NCBI RefSeq assembly: GCF_014083985.1
Contig: NZ_CP046907.1
Location: forward strand, 3,882,501 to 3,946,500
Reading direction: 5' to 3'
Origin: Streptomyces sp. SCUT-3
Lineage (GTDB): Bacteria > Actinomycetota > Actinomycetes > Streptomycetales > Streptomycetaceae
DNA: 64,000 bases
Every line of letters begins with the position of its first letter. The first letter of the stretch is position 1. Positions 43,650 to 52,115 of the stretch are shown here, piece after piece. The notes under the pieces are model-generated. The model did not search any database and was not told where the DNA came from. It saw nothing but the letters and a program-made list of their open reading frames with translations. A program made the position numbers and the translations under genes.

Positions 43650-44981
43650 TCAGCCGGACCGGCCGGGCAGCTCCACCTTGGCGCCCAGCGCCGGGAGCTT
43701 GTCCATGAAGTTCTCGTAGCCGCGGTTGATCAGGTCGATGCCGTGCACCCGGGAGGTGCCCTGGGCCGCCAGCGCCGCGATCAGGTACGAGAAGCCGCCG
43801 CGCAGGTCGGGGATGACCAGGTCGGCGCCCTGCAGCTTCGTCGGGCCGGAGACCACCGCCGAGTGCAGGAAGTTGCGCTGCCCGAAGCGGCAGGGCGTGC
43901 CGCCCAGGCACTCGCGGTACAGCTGGATGTGCGCGCCCATCTGGTTCAGCGCCGAGGTGAAGCCCAGCCGCGACTCGTAGACCGTCTCGTGGACGATGGA
44001 CAGGCCGGACGCCTGGGTCAGGGCGACCACCAGCGGCTGCTGCCAGTCGGTCTGGAAGCCGGGGTGGACGTCGGTCTCCAGGGCGATCGCGTTCAGCGGG
44101 CCGCCCGGGTGCCAGAAGCGGATGCCCTCGTCGTCGATGTCGAAGGCGCCGCCGACCTTCCGGAAGGTGTTGAGGAAGGTCATCATCGAGCGCTGCTGGG
44201 CGCCGCGCACGTAGACGTTGCCCTCGGTGGCCAGGGCCGCGCAGGCCCAGGACGCGGCCTCCAGGCGGTCCGGGAGCGCCTGGTGGTTGTAGCCGCCGAG
44301 CCGGTCCACGCCGGTGATCCGGATGGTGCGGTCGGTGTCCATGGAGATGATCGCGCCCATCTTCTGCAGCACGCAGATGAGGTCCTCGATCTCCGGCTCC
44401 ACGGCCGCGTTGCTCAGCTCGGTGACGCCCTCGGCCAGCACGGCCGTCAGCAGCACCTGCTCGGTCGAGCCGACCGAGGGGTAGGGCAGCCGGATCTTGC
44501 AGCCGCGCAGCCGCTGCGGGGCCTCCAGGTACTGCCCGTCGGCCCGCTTCTCGATGGTGGCGCCGAACTGCCGCAGCACGTCGAAGTGGAAGTCGATCGG
44601 CCGGCCGCCGATGTCGCAGCCGCCCAGGCCCGGGATGAACGCGTGGCCCAGCCGGTGCAGCAGCGGCCCGCAGAACAGGATCGGGATGCGCGAGGAGCCT
44701 GCGTGCGCGTCGATGTCGGCGACGTTGGCGCTCTCCACGTGGGAGGGGTCCATGACCAGCTCGCCCGGCTCCTCGCCGGCCCGCACGGTCACCCCGTGCA
44801 GTTGCAGCAGGCCGCGGACGACGCGGACGTCCCGGATGTCGGGGACGTTGCGCAGGCGGCTCGGGCTGCTGCCGAGCAGGGCGGCCACCATGGCCTTGGG
44901 CACGAGGTTCTTCGCACCTCGGACACGGATCTCGCCCTCGAGCGGGGTGCCGCCATGGACAAGCAGGACGTCGTCGGTCAT
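43650..44981 (-). CDS. murA: UDP-N-acetylglucosamine 1-carboxyvinyltransferase
   Basis: 443 residues. First committed step of peptidoglycan synthesis, adding enolpyruvate from PEP to UDP-GlcNAc. The family EPSP-synthase-like fold is evident from RGAKNLVPKAM (Lys24) to the end. The catalytic loop reads GLGGCDIGGRPIDFH with Cys122 in place, the residue alkylated by fosfomycin; mycobacterial MurA has Asp there. AGGA lies upstream of ATG 44981. Transcribed toward hupA and divergent from the algH-like gene. Confidence 0.95.
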   Translation of the reverse strand: MTDDVLLVHGGTPLEGEIRVRGAKNLVPKAMVAALLGSSPSRLRNVPDIRDVRVVRGLLQLHGVTVRAGEEPGELVMDPSHVESANVADIDAHAGSSRIPILFCGPLLHRLGHAFIPGLGGCDIGGRPIDFHFDVLRQFGATIEKRADGQYLEAPQRLRGCKIRLPYPSVGSTEQVLLTAVLAEGVTELSNAAVEPEIEDLICVLQKMGAIISMDTDRTIRITGVDRLGGYNHQALPDRLEAASWACAALATEGNVYVRGAQQRSMMTFLNTFRKVGGAFDIDDEGIRFWHPGGPLNAIALETDVHPGFQTDWQQPLVVALTQASGLSIVHETVYESRLGFTSALNQMGAHIQLYRECLGGTPCRFGQRNFLHSAVVSGPTKLQGADLVIPDLRGGFSYLIAALAAQGTSRVHGIDLINRGYENFMDKLPALGAKVELPGRSG

Positions 44982-45262
44982 GGATCTCGCGTTCCTGGAG
45001 TTGGGCAGGGGCCAAAGGCCGGTTGGGCCTGTCTGTTCGGTGCCGGCCCTCGGTTCGAGGGGGCCGCCGCACCGCTCATGGAATGGTAATGGCCGCCCGG
45101 GGGGCCGCCGATAGGTCCGGGGGTGCGCGGGCGCGTTCCGGACCCGCGGCCGCGCACCCGGCGTCCCCGTACGGGCGCCCAGCGTCACCGCCGCGTCCCG
45201 GCGGTGCACCGGATCCGTTGTTGACCATCCCGTTGCGGCCCCGGATGCGGGATCATGTGGGC

Positions 45263-45832
45263 ATGACGGAGGTGTCCTCGCTCACCGGCCGGCTGCTCGT
45301 CGCGACACCGGCACTGGCGGACCCGAACTTCGACCGGGCCGTGGTGCTCCTCCTCGACCACGACGAGGAGGGATCGCTCGGAGTGGTCCTGAACCGCCCC
45401 ACCCCGCTCGGCGTGGGGGACGTACTGGAGCCGTGGGCCGGGCTGGCCGGCTCCCCGCAGGTGGTCTTCCAGGGCGGCCCGGTCTCCCTGGACTCCGCGC
45501 TGGGTCTGGCCGTCGTGCCCGGCGAGGCGCAGGAGGGCGACCCGCTGGGGTGGCGCCGGGTGCACGGGGCGATCGGCCTGGTCGACCTGGACGCCCCGCC
45601 CGAACTGCTGGCCGCCGAGCTGGGCTCGCTGCGGATCTTCGCCGGTTACGCCGGATGGGGCCCCGGGCAGCTCGAGGACGAGGTCGCCGAAGGCGCCTGG
45701 TACGTCGTGGAGTCCGAACCGGGGGACGTCTACTCGCCGGACCCGGAGCGGCTGTGGCGGGCCGTCCTGCGCCGGCAGCGCAGCGAACTGGCGATGGTGG
45801 CGACGTACCCGGACGACCCGTCCCTCAATTAG
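45263..45832 (+). CDS. YqgE/AlgH family protein
   Basis: 189 residues. Signatures: LTGRLLVATPALADPNFDRAVVLLLDHDEEGSLGVVLNRPT and FAGYAGWGPGQLEDEVAEGAWYVV. Function is not established for the family. Start at ATG 45263 (MTEVSSLTGRL); ATG 45245 would add six residues; neither has a good ribosome binding site. Its TAG stop codon is also the first half of the -10 hexamer of the next gene. Confidence 0.9.
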   Translation: MTEVSSLTGRLLVATPALADPNFDRAVVLLLDHDEEGSLGVVLNRPTPLGVGDVLEPWAGLAGSPQVVFQGGPVSLDSALGLAVVPGEAQEGDPLGWRRVHGAIGLVDLDAPPELLAAELGSLRIFAGYAGWGPGQLEDEVAEGAWYVVESEPGDVYSPDPERLWRAVLRRQRSELAMVATYPDDPSLN

Positions 45833-45835
45833 GCT
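45830..45835 (+). promoter_or_regulatory. Candidate -10 hexamer TAGGCT overlapping a stop codon, leaderless DUF3039 gene
   Basis: TAGGCT begins with the TAG stop of the algH-like gene and ends 7 bases before ATG 45843. No Shine-Dalgarno sequence is present, so the next gene appears leaderless. Confidence 0.4.
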
Positions 45836-45842
45836 GGCCGTC

Positions 45843-46154
45843 ATGAGCAGCACTCCTCTCGAGCCCGAGCGCGGCGCGGGCACCGGAACCCTCGTCGAGC
45901 CGACCCCGCAGGTGTCGAACGGCGACGGCGACCACGAGCGTTTCGCCCACTACGTGCAGAAGGACAAGATCATGGAGAGCGCGCTCTCCGGATCCCCCGT
46001 GGTCGCACTGTGCGGCAAGGTGTGGGTGCCCGGGCGCGATCCCAAGAAGTACCCGGTCTGCCCCATGTGCAAGGAGATCTACGAGACCATGGGCCCCGGC
46101 GGGGACAAGGACCGCGGCAGGGGCGGCAAGGACAAGGGCGGGCAGAAGGGCTGA
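45843..46154 (+). CDS. DUF3039-family small zinc-binding-like protein
   Basis: 103 residues. The core HERFAHYVQKDKIMESALSGSPVVALCGKVWVPGRDPKKYPVCPMCKEIYETM is the DUF3039 family, found across actinobacteria, with three cysteines (CGK...CPMC) that may bind zinc together with a histidine. The tail is Gly/Lys/Arg-rich. Function unknown. The gene follows the algH-like gene after 10 bases but seems to have its own promoter. Confidence 0.88.
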   Translation: MSSTPLEPERGAGTGTLVEPTPQVSNGDGDHERFAHYVQKDKIMESALSGSPVVALCGKVWVPGRDPKKYPVCPMCKEIYETMGPGGDKDRGRGGKDKGGQKG

Positions 46155-46160
46155 CACCGC

Positions 46161-46199
46161 CCGGACCGCACCCGGCGCCGGCCGCCCGGTGCGGTCCGG
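46161..46199 (+). terminator. Terminator after the DUF3039 gene
   Basis: 12-bp stem (46161-46172 with 46188-46199) whose 15-base loop contains a further CGGC/GCCG pair. Six bases after the stop codon. Confidence 0.75.
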
Positions 46200-46375
46200 C
46201 CCGGGGCGCGGGCGGCCCGGCCGCCCGCGCCGGCCGTCGCCGCCCGTCGTGGACCCAGGCAGCACACGGACCCGAAGATGTGCCAGAGTTGCCACGTCCG
46301 CGCTGTCGGCACGTACCGTACGGCGCACAGCGACGATCGCGGCTGCCGCCGCGCGGCCGGGGAAGGGGCAGCTGG

Positions 46376-47269
46376 GTGAGCACATCCGGACGGCACATGG
46401 CGCGCACGGTGACCCTGCCCGCCTCGCTCGACGAGGCGGTGGCGGCACTGTCGGCCATGCCCGCGGCGGTGCCCGTCGCCGGCGGAACCGACCTGATGGC
46501 CTCCGTCAACTCCGGACTGCTGCGCCCCGCCGGGCTCATCGGCCTCGGCCGGGTCAACGAACTGCGCGGCTGGCAGTACCAGGACGGCCACGCCCTCCTG
46601 GGCGCCTGCCTCACCCACGCCCGCATGGGCCGCCCCGACTTCGCCGCGCTGATCCCCGGACTGGCCGCCGCCGCCCGCGCCGCCGGCCCCCCGCAGGTCC
46701 GCAACGCCGGCACGCTCGGCGGCAACATCGTCACCGCCGCGCCCACCGGCGACGCGCTGCCGGTGCTGGCGGCTCTGGAGGCGACGGTGCTCCTCCTCGG
46801 CCCCGAGGGGGCCCGGGAGGTCCCCGTCAGCCACCTGCTCACCGGCATGGACCCGCTGCGCCCCGGCGAACTCCTCACCCACGTGCGCGTGCCGCTGCTG
46901 CACGCGCCCCAGACCTTCCTCAAGGCCACCGGCCGCACCGGCCCCGGACGCGCCACCGCCTCGGTGTGCGTCGTCCTGGACCCGGCGCGCCGCGGAGTGC
47001 GGTGCGCGGTGGGCGCGGTGGCCCCGATGCCGCTGCGGCCCCTGGAGGCGGAGGCCTGGGTGGCCTCCCTCGTCGACTGGGACGGCGAGCGGAAGCTCGA
47101 CCCCGAGGCGTGCACGGCCTTCGGCGAGTACGTCGCCGAGGCGTGCATCCCCGCCCCGGCGCCGGACGACGGCAGCGCCGAGTCCGGGACGCTCTCCGCC
47201 GCCGTCGTGCACCTGCGGCGTACCGTTGCCGCACTGGCCCGCCGAGCACTGGGAAGGGCGCTGGCATGA
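46376..47269 (+). CDS. Xanthine-dehydrogenase-family FAD-binding subunit
   Basis: 297 residues. FAD-binding features of the medium subunit: VPVAGGTDLMASVNSG and GPPQVRNAGTLGGNIVTAAPTGD, then the CO-dehydrogenase flavoprotein C-terminal domain. GTG 46376 is preferred, since AAGGGG lies eight bases before it; ATG 46397 lacks a ribosome binding site. The stop overlaps the next gene (ATGA), so the three subunit genes form one operon. It passes electrons from the iron-sulfur subunit to FAD and an unknown acceptor. Confidence 0.92.
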   Translation: MSTSGRHMARTVTLPASLDEAVAALSAMPAAVPVAGGTDLMASVNSGLLRPAGLIGLGRVNELRGWQYQDGHALLGACLTHARMGRPDFAALIPGLAAAARAAGPPQVRNAGTLGGNIVTAAPTGDALPVLAALEATVLLLGPEGAREVPVSHLLTGMDPLRPGELLTHVRVPLLHAPQTFLKATGRTGPGRATASVCVVLDPARRGVRCAVGAVAPMPLRPLEAEAWVASLVDWDGERKLDPEACTAFGEYVAEACIPAPAPDDGSAESGTLSAAVVHLRRTVAALARRALGRALA

Positions 47270-49662
47270 CCGACGCGGACGACACCCGGGGCGAGGGGAT
47301 GGACGGACAGCAGCCGCAGTACGAGGGCGGGTTCGAGCCGGGCCGGGGCGTGTGGCAGCCGCTGCCCCACGGGGGCGAGTACGACTCCGACTCCACCATG
47401 AGCGTGCCGCTCGACGCCATGGGCCTGCCGGACCTGTCGGCCATGCCCGGCCTCACCGACCCGCTGGCCGCACCGGGCCACGGCTACGCGCCGCCGCCCG
47501 GGCAGTGGCACGCGGACCAGGACCGCCCCCACTCCGCCCCCGCCGCGCCCCACGACGGAACCCCCTACCCGGACGCCCCCCACGACGGGGCGGCGTACGG
47601 GGACGCCCGGCACGGCGACACCTCCTACGGCGGGAGCCCGTACGGGGCCCAGTACGCCGGCGCCCAGTACGCCGGCGCCCAGTACGCCGGCGCCCAGTAC
47701 GAGGGAGCGCCGGGCTACGGGAGTGCGCAGTACGGGGAATCCCACTACGAGGAGCCCCGCTACGGGGAGGCGCAGTACGGCGCGCCGGGCGAGGGCGCCC
47801 CGGGGGACTCGGGGCAGTGGCAGGTCCCCGGTCCGGGTGAATACGCGGAGCAGTCCGGCGCGGAGTCCGGTGCTCCCGGGTCCGGTGCCCCTGGGGGCGG
47901 GGGTTCCGGGGAGTACGGGTTCGAGTACGGGGTCCCGGACGGTTCCGGGCAGTGGCAGGTGCCGCAGGAGGCCGCGCAGGGCGTTCCGGAGGGTGTGCCG
48001 CAGGGCGAGGGGTCGGGGGAGTACCGCTTCGACCACGGTGTTCCGGGGGATTCGGGGCAGTGGCAGGTCCCCGGTCCGGGTGAATACGCGGAGCAGTCCG
48101 GCGCGGAGTCCGGTGCTCCCGGGTCCGGTGCCCCTGGGGGCGGGGGTTCCGGGGAGTACGGGTTCGAGTACGGGGTCCCGGACGGTTCCGGGCAGTGGCA
48201 GGTGCCGCAGGAGGCCGCGCAGGGCGTTCCGGAGGGTGTGCCGCAGGGCGAGGGGTCGGGGGAGTACCGCTTCGACCACGGTGCCCCGGGGGATTCCGGG
48301 CAGTGGCAGGTCCCCGACCCGGGTGAATACGCGGAACAGCCCGGCACGGACGCCGCCGACGGGCGGGGAACGCCCGCGCAGGAGGAGTACGCGCAGGACG
48401 GGTACACGCAGGGCGGGTACGCGCAGGACCGGCACGGGGAGCAGTCGGCCGTGCACGGGGAGCCCGGACCCGCCTACGAGGTCCCCGCCGCCCCGGCGGA
48501 GGACGTGCCCCCGCACGACCCGCACGTCCCGGACGCACAGCACGTCCCGGACGCACAGCACGTCCCGGACGCACCGCACGTCCCGGATGCTTCGGACGCT
48601 TCGGAGCCCTCCGACGCGCCGCACGCCGGGGGCGGCGGCGAGTACGACGGACACGGTGACGGTGTCCGGGAGCCGTACGACCCCCGTGCCGTCTCCGGCG
48701 GGCAGTTCGGCCACCCGGGCGGGTTCGGCGGCACCGGCCAGTGGGAGATCCCGGCCTCCTCCGACCTGCGGGACGAGTCGATCGAGTACCCGATCGACCG
48801 GATCGCGTCCCTCGGGGCCGCCGCCGGACCGGCCGGGGAGCCCGGCGTCCCCGGCGCCGGGCTCCCCGGATCCGCCGCGCCCGCGCTCGAACCCGAACCC
48901 GAACCGGCACCCGAACCCGCGGACGGCACCGGCGACCGGGGCGGGGACGCAGGGCCCTCCCTCCCGGACGGCTCCGGCGAGTCCGCCGTGCCGCCGTCCG
49001 CCGCGCCGCCGCCCCCCGCCCCCGGGGACCCCGAGGGCGAACCGGTCGACGACCCGTACCTCGAGCACCCCCTGGCCTCCTACGTGCTGCGGGTCAACGG
49101 CGCCGAGCGGCCCGTCACCGACGCGTGGATAGGGGAGTCCCTCCTCTACGTGCTGCGCGAGCGCCTCGGGCTCGCCGGGGCGAAGGACGGCTGCGAGCAG
49201 GGGGAGTGCGGCGCCTGCTCGGTCCAGGTCGACGGCCGCCTGGTCGCCTCCTGCCTGGTGCCCGCTGCGACCACCGCCGGCTGCGAGGTGCGCACGGTGG
49301 AGGGCCTGGCCGTCGACGGGCGGCCGTCCGACGTGCAGCGGGCCCTGGCCGAGTCCGGCGCGGTGCAGTGCGGCTACTGCATCCCGGGCATGGCGATGAC
49401 CGTCCACGACCTGCTCGAGGGCAACCACCGGCCCACCGAGCTGGAGGCCCGCCAGGCGCTGTGCGGCAACCTGTGCCGCTGCTCCGGGTACCGGTCGGTG
49501 CTCGACGCGGTCCGCCGCGTGGCCGACGAACGGGAGGCGGCCGAGGCGGCCGCCGCGGGCGACGCCTACGGCGCCGCCGACGCCGACACCGACGCGGCGG
49601 GCGTCCCGCACCCGACCGGCCTCCAGGGGGCCGACAGCAGGGACGGAGGAGACCCGGCGTGA
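47266..49662 (+). CDS. Xanthine-dehydrogenase-family 2Fe-2S subunit with long repetitive N-terminal extension
   Basis: 798 residues where 160-200 are normal. The usual two-cluster domain is only the C-terminal part: ferredoxin-like cluster CEQGECGACSVQVDGRLVASC from Cys643, and second cluster QCGYCIPGM plus CGNLCRCSGY. Residues 1 to about 605 are low-complexity and rich in Gly, Tyr, Gln, Pro, Glu and Asp, with (GAQYA)n repeats, 81-residue direct repeats from about residue 184, QDGYTQGGYAQD and (HVPDAQ)n. There is no signal peptide or membrane helix. ATG 47266 overlaps the previous stop (ATGA); the frame is unbroken across the extension and codon use stays normal, so it is probably translated. 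The extension may drive clustering or act as a scaffold. Confidence 0.88.
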   Translation: MTDADDTRGEGMDGQQPQYEGGFEPGRGVWQPLPHGGEYDSDSTMSVPLDAMGLPDLSAMPGLTDPLAAPGHGYAPPPGQWHADQDRPHSAPAAPHDGTPYPDAPHDGAAYGDARHGDTSYGGSPYGAQYAGAQYAGAQYAGAQYEGAPGYGSAQYGESHYEEPRYGEAQYGAPGEGAPGDSGQWQVPGPGEYAEQSGAESGAPGSGAPGGGGSGEYGFEYGVPDGSGQWQVPQEAAQGVPEGVPQGEGSGEYRFDHGVPGDSGQWQVPGPGEYAEQSGAESGAPGSGAPGGGGSGEYGFEYGVPDGSGQWQVPQEAAQGVPEGVPQGEGSGEYRFDHGAPGDSGQWQVPDPGEYAEQPGTDAADGRGTPAQEEYAQDGYTQGGYAQDRHGEQSAVHGEPGPAYEVPAAPAEDVPPHDPHVPDAQHVPDAQHVPDAPHVPDASDASEPSDAPHAGGGGEYDGHGDGVREPYDPRAVSGGQFGHPGGFGGTGQWEIPASSDLRDESIEYPIDRIASLGAAAGPAGEPGVPGAGLPGSAAPALEPEPEPAPEPADGTGDRGGDAGPSLPDGSGESAVPPSAAPPPPAPGDPEGEPVDDPYLEHPLASYVLRVNGAERPVTDAWIGESLLYVLRERLGLAGAKDGCEQGECGACSVQVDGRLVASCLVPAATTAGCEVRTVEGLAVDGRPSDVQRALAESGAVQCGYCIPGMAMTVHDLLEGNHRPTELEARQALCGNLCRCSGYRSVLDAVRRVADEREAAEAAAAGDAYGAADADTDAAGVPHPTGLQGADSRDGGDPA
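47650..47703 (+). repeat. Tandem CAGTACGCCGGCGCC repeats
   Basis: Four near-identical 15-bp units encode repeated GAQYA in the N-terminal extension of the 2Fe-2S subunit. Confidence 0.85.
47815..48335 (+). repeat. 243-bp tandem direct repeat, two full copies and a partial third
   Basis: Units begin at 47815, 48058 and 48301 (each 243 bases, 81 codons). The two complete copies are almost identical at DNA level, including synonymous positions; the third diverges after about 35 bases. Copies encode QWQVPGPGEYAEQSG ... GEYGFEYGVPDGSGQWQVP ... YRFDHGVPGDSG. Confidence 0.95.
48522..48590 (+). repeat. Tandem CACGTCCCGGACGCA repeats
   Basis: Four or five 15-18-bp units encode HVPDAQ/HVPDAP repeats in the same N-terminal extension. 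Confidence 0.75.
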
Positions 49663-51998
49663 CCACCGGACCCGACGCGACGACGGTTGCTCCGTCCGGT
49701 GGAACGCCGGTCGGCCCGGCCGGTGCGCAGGAGGCGCCCGCCCCGTTCGGGCTGGGGGCGTCCCTGATGCCCGAGGACGCCTCCGCGAAGACGCAGGGCA
49801 CCTTCCCCTACGCCGCCGACCTGTGGGCGGAGGGGCTGCTGTGGGCCGCGGTGCTGCGCTCCCCGCACCCGCACGCCCGCATCGTCTCCGTCGACACCTC
49901 GGCCGCCGAGGCGATGGCCGGCGTGTGCTCCGTCGTCACCCACGACGACGTGCCCGGCGACCCCATGCACGGCCGGCGCGTCGCCGACCGGCCGGTGTTC
50001 GCCAAGGACGTCGTGCGCCACCACGGGGAGCCGATCGCCGCCGTCGCCGCCGACCACCCGGACACCGCCCGGCTGGCCGCCGCGGCGATCGCCGTCGAGT
50101 ACGAGGTGCTGGAGCCGGTCACCGACCCGGAGAAGGCGTTCAACGAGCCGCCGCTGCACCCCGACGGCAACCTGGTGCGCTACATCCCGCTGCGCTTCGG
50201 CGACGCCGGGGCGGTCGGCGAGGTGGTGGTCGACGGCCTGTACCGGATCGGGCGTCAGGACCCGGCGCCGATCGGGGCGGAGGCCGGCCTGGCCGTGCCC
50301 CGGCCGGACGGCGGCGTGGAGCTGTACGTGGCCTCCACCGACCCGCACGCCGACCGCGACCTGGCCGCCGCCTGCTACGGCCTGGAGCCGGAGCGGGTGC
50401 GGGTCGTCGTCACCGGCGTGCCCGGGGCGACCGGCGACCGCGAGGACCCGGGGACGACGATCCCGCTGGGCCTGCTGGCACTGCGCACCGGCCGCCCGGT
50501 GAAGTACGTGGCCACCCGGGAGGAGTCGTTCCTCAGCCACGCACACCGCCACCCCACCCTGCTGCGCTACCGTCACCACGCCGACTCCGAGGGCCGGTTG
50601 GTGAAGGTCGAGGCGCAGATCCTGCTGGACGCGGGCGCCTACGCGGACACCTCCGCCGAGGCGCTGGCCGCCGCGGTCTCCTTCGCGGCCGGCCCGTACG
50701 TGGTGCCGCACGTCTTCGTCGAGGGCTGGGCGGTGCGCACCAACAACCCGCCGTCGGGGCACGTGCGGGGCGAGGGCGCGATGCAGGTGTGCGCGGCCTA
50801 CGAAGGGCAGATGGACAAGCTCGCGGCGAAACTGGGCCTGGACCCGGTCGAGCTGCGGATGCGCAACGTGATGGCCACCGGCGACCTGCTGCCGACCGGG
50901 CAGGCCGTCACCTGCCCCGCTCCCGTGGGCGAGTTGCTCAAGGCGGTGCGCGACGAGCCGCTGCCCGCACTGCCGTTGGACACCCCGGAGAGCGAGTGGC
51001 TGCTGCCGGGCGGCCTCGAGGGCGCGGGGGAGCCGGGCGCGGTCCGGCGCGGCGTCGGCTACGCGCTGGGCATGGTGCACATGCTGGGCGCCGAGGGCGC
51101 CGACGAGGTGTCCACGGCGACCGTCCGGGTCCACGACGGCGAGGCGTCGGTGATCTGCGCCGCGGTCGACACCGGCCAGGGCTTCGCCACGCTGGCCCGC
51201 CAGATCGTCCAGGAGGTCCTGGGGGTGGAGACGGTGCACGTGCTGCCCGTCGACTCCGACCAGCCTCCTGCCGGGCCGTCGGCGCGCGGCCGCCACACCT
51301 GGGTCTCCGGCGGGGCGGTGGAGCGGGCCGCGAAGATGGTGCGCACCCAGCTCCTGCAGCCGCTGGCCGCCAAGTTCGGCATGTCGGCCGAGCTGCTGAC
51401 CATCGCCGACGGGAAGATCACCTCCTACGACGGGGTGCTGAGCACCACGGTCGCGGAGGAGGTCGCGGGCAAGGAGCTGTGGGCGACCGCGCAGTGCCGC
51501 CCGCACCCGACCGAGCCGCTCAACGACAGCGGGCAGGGCGACGCCTTCGTCGGCCTGGCCTTCGCCGCGATCCGCGCGGTGGTCGACGTGGACATCGAGA
51601 TGGGCTCGATCCGGGTCGTGGAGATGGCCGTGGCCCAGGACGTGGGCCGGGTGCTCAACCCGCGCCGGCTGCGGGCCAGGATCGAGGCCGGGGTGACGCA
51701 GGGTGTCGGCATGGCGCTGATGGAGAACCTGCGGACCTCGCGCGGCCTGGTCAAGCGGCCCGACCTGACCGGGTACTCCCTGCCGACGGCGCTGGACGCG
51801 CCGGACGTGCGGGTCGTGAAGCTGATCGAGGAGCGGGACGTGGTCGCCTCGTTCGGCGCCAAGGCCGCGAGCGCGGTGCCGGTGGTCACCTCCCCGGCGG
51901 CCGTCGCGGCGGCGGTGCGGGCGGCCACCGGCCGCCCGGTCAACCGCCTGCCGATCCGCCCGCAGAGCGCCGTGGCCGCCCCCGGCCCGCAGGGCTGA
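49659..51998 (+). CDS. Xanthine-dehydrogenase-family molybdopterin-binding subunit
   Basis: 779 residues. GTG 49659 overlaps the upstream stop (GTGA), with GGAGGA upstream. Molybdenum-hydroxylase landmarks: VRTNNPPSGHVRGEGAMQVCAAYEGQMDKLAAKLGLDP, DTGQGFATLARQIVQEVLGV and the C-terminal block. Two family positions differ: FRGFG is VRGEG, and the C-terminal GEPP block bearing the catalytic Glu reads FGAKAASAVPVV, with no Glu. It should bind a molybdopterin cofactor, but the substrate and even catalytic competence are uncertain. Forms the operon with the FAD and 2Fe-2S subunits. Confidence 0.9.
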   Translation: MTTGPDATTVAPSGGTPVGPAGAQEAPAPFGLGASLMPEDASAKTQGTFPYAADLWAEGLLWAAVLRSPHPHARIVSVDTSAAEAMAGVCSVVTHDDVPGDPMHGRRVADRPVFAKDVVRHHGEPIAAVAADHPDTARLAAAAIAVEYEVLEPVTDPEKAFNEPPLHPDGNLVRYIPLRFGDAGAVGEVVVDGLYRIGRQDPAPIGAEAGLAVPRPDGGVELYVASTDPHADRDLAAACYGLEPERVRVVVTGVPGATGDREDPGTTIPLGLLALRTGRPVKYVATREESFLSHAHRHPTLLRYRHHADSEGRLVKVEAQILLDAGAYADTSAEALAAAVSFAAGPYVVPHVFVEGWAVRTNNPPSGHVRGEGAMQVCAAYEGQMDKLAAKLGLDPVELRMRNVMATGDLLPTGQAVTCPAPVGELLKAVRDEPLPALPLDTPESEWLLPGGLEGAGEPGAVRRGVGYALGMVHMLGAEGADEVSTATVRVHDGEASVICAAVDTGQGFATLARQIVQEVLGVETVHVLPVDSDQPPAGPSARGRHTWVSGGAVERAAKMVRTQLLQPLAAKFGMSAELLTIADGKITSYDGVLSTTVAEEVAGKELWATAQCRPHPTEPLNDSGQGDAFVGLAFAAIRAVVDVDIEMGSIRVVEMAVAQDVGRVLNPRRLRARIEAGVTQGVGMALMENLRTSRGLVKRPDLTGYSLPTALDAPDVRVVKLIEERDVVASFGAKAASAVPVVTSPAAVAAAVRAATGRPVNRLPIRPQSAVAAPGPQG

Positions 51999-52030
51999 CG
52001 GGCGCCGGGCCGCCGGCGGGACCCCGCCCC

Positions 52031-52089
52031 GGCCCGCCGCCCGGCCCGGCGCCGCGGGATCCCGCCGCGGCCCGCCGCCCGGCCCGGCG
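52031..52089 (+). repeat. Direct repeat downstream of the molybdopterin subunit gene
   Basis: A 21-bp GC-only sequence at 52031-52051 recurs exactly at 52069-52089. It lies between convergent genes, and its GC-rich dyads may serve as terminators. Confidence 0.7.
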
Positions 52090-52115
52090 ACGGCAATCCC
52101 GCCCTCGGCGCCCGG

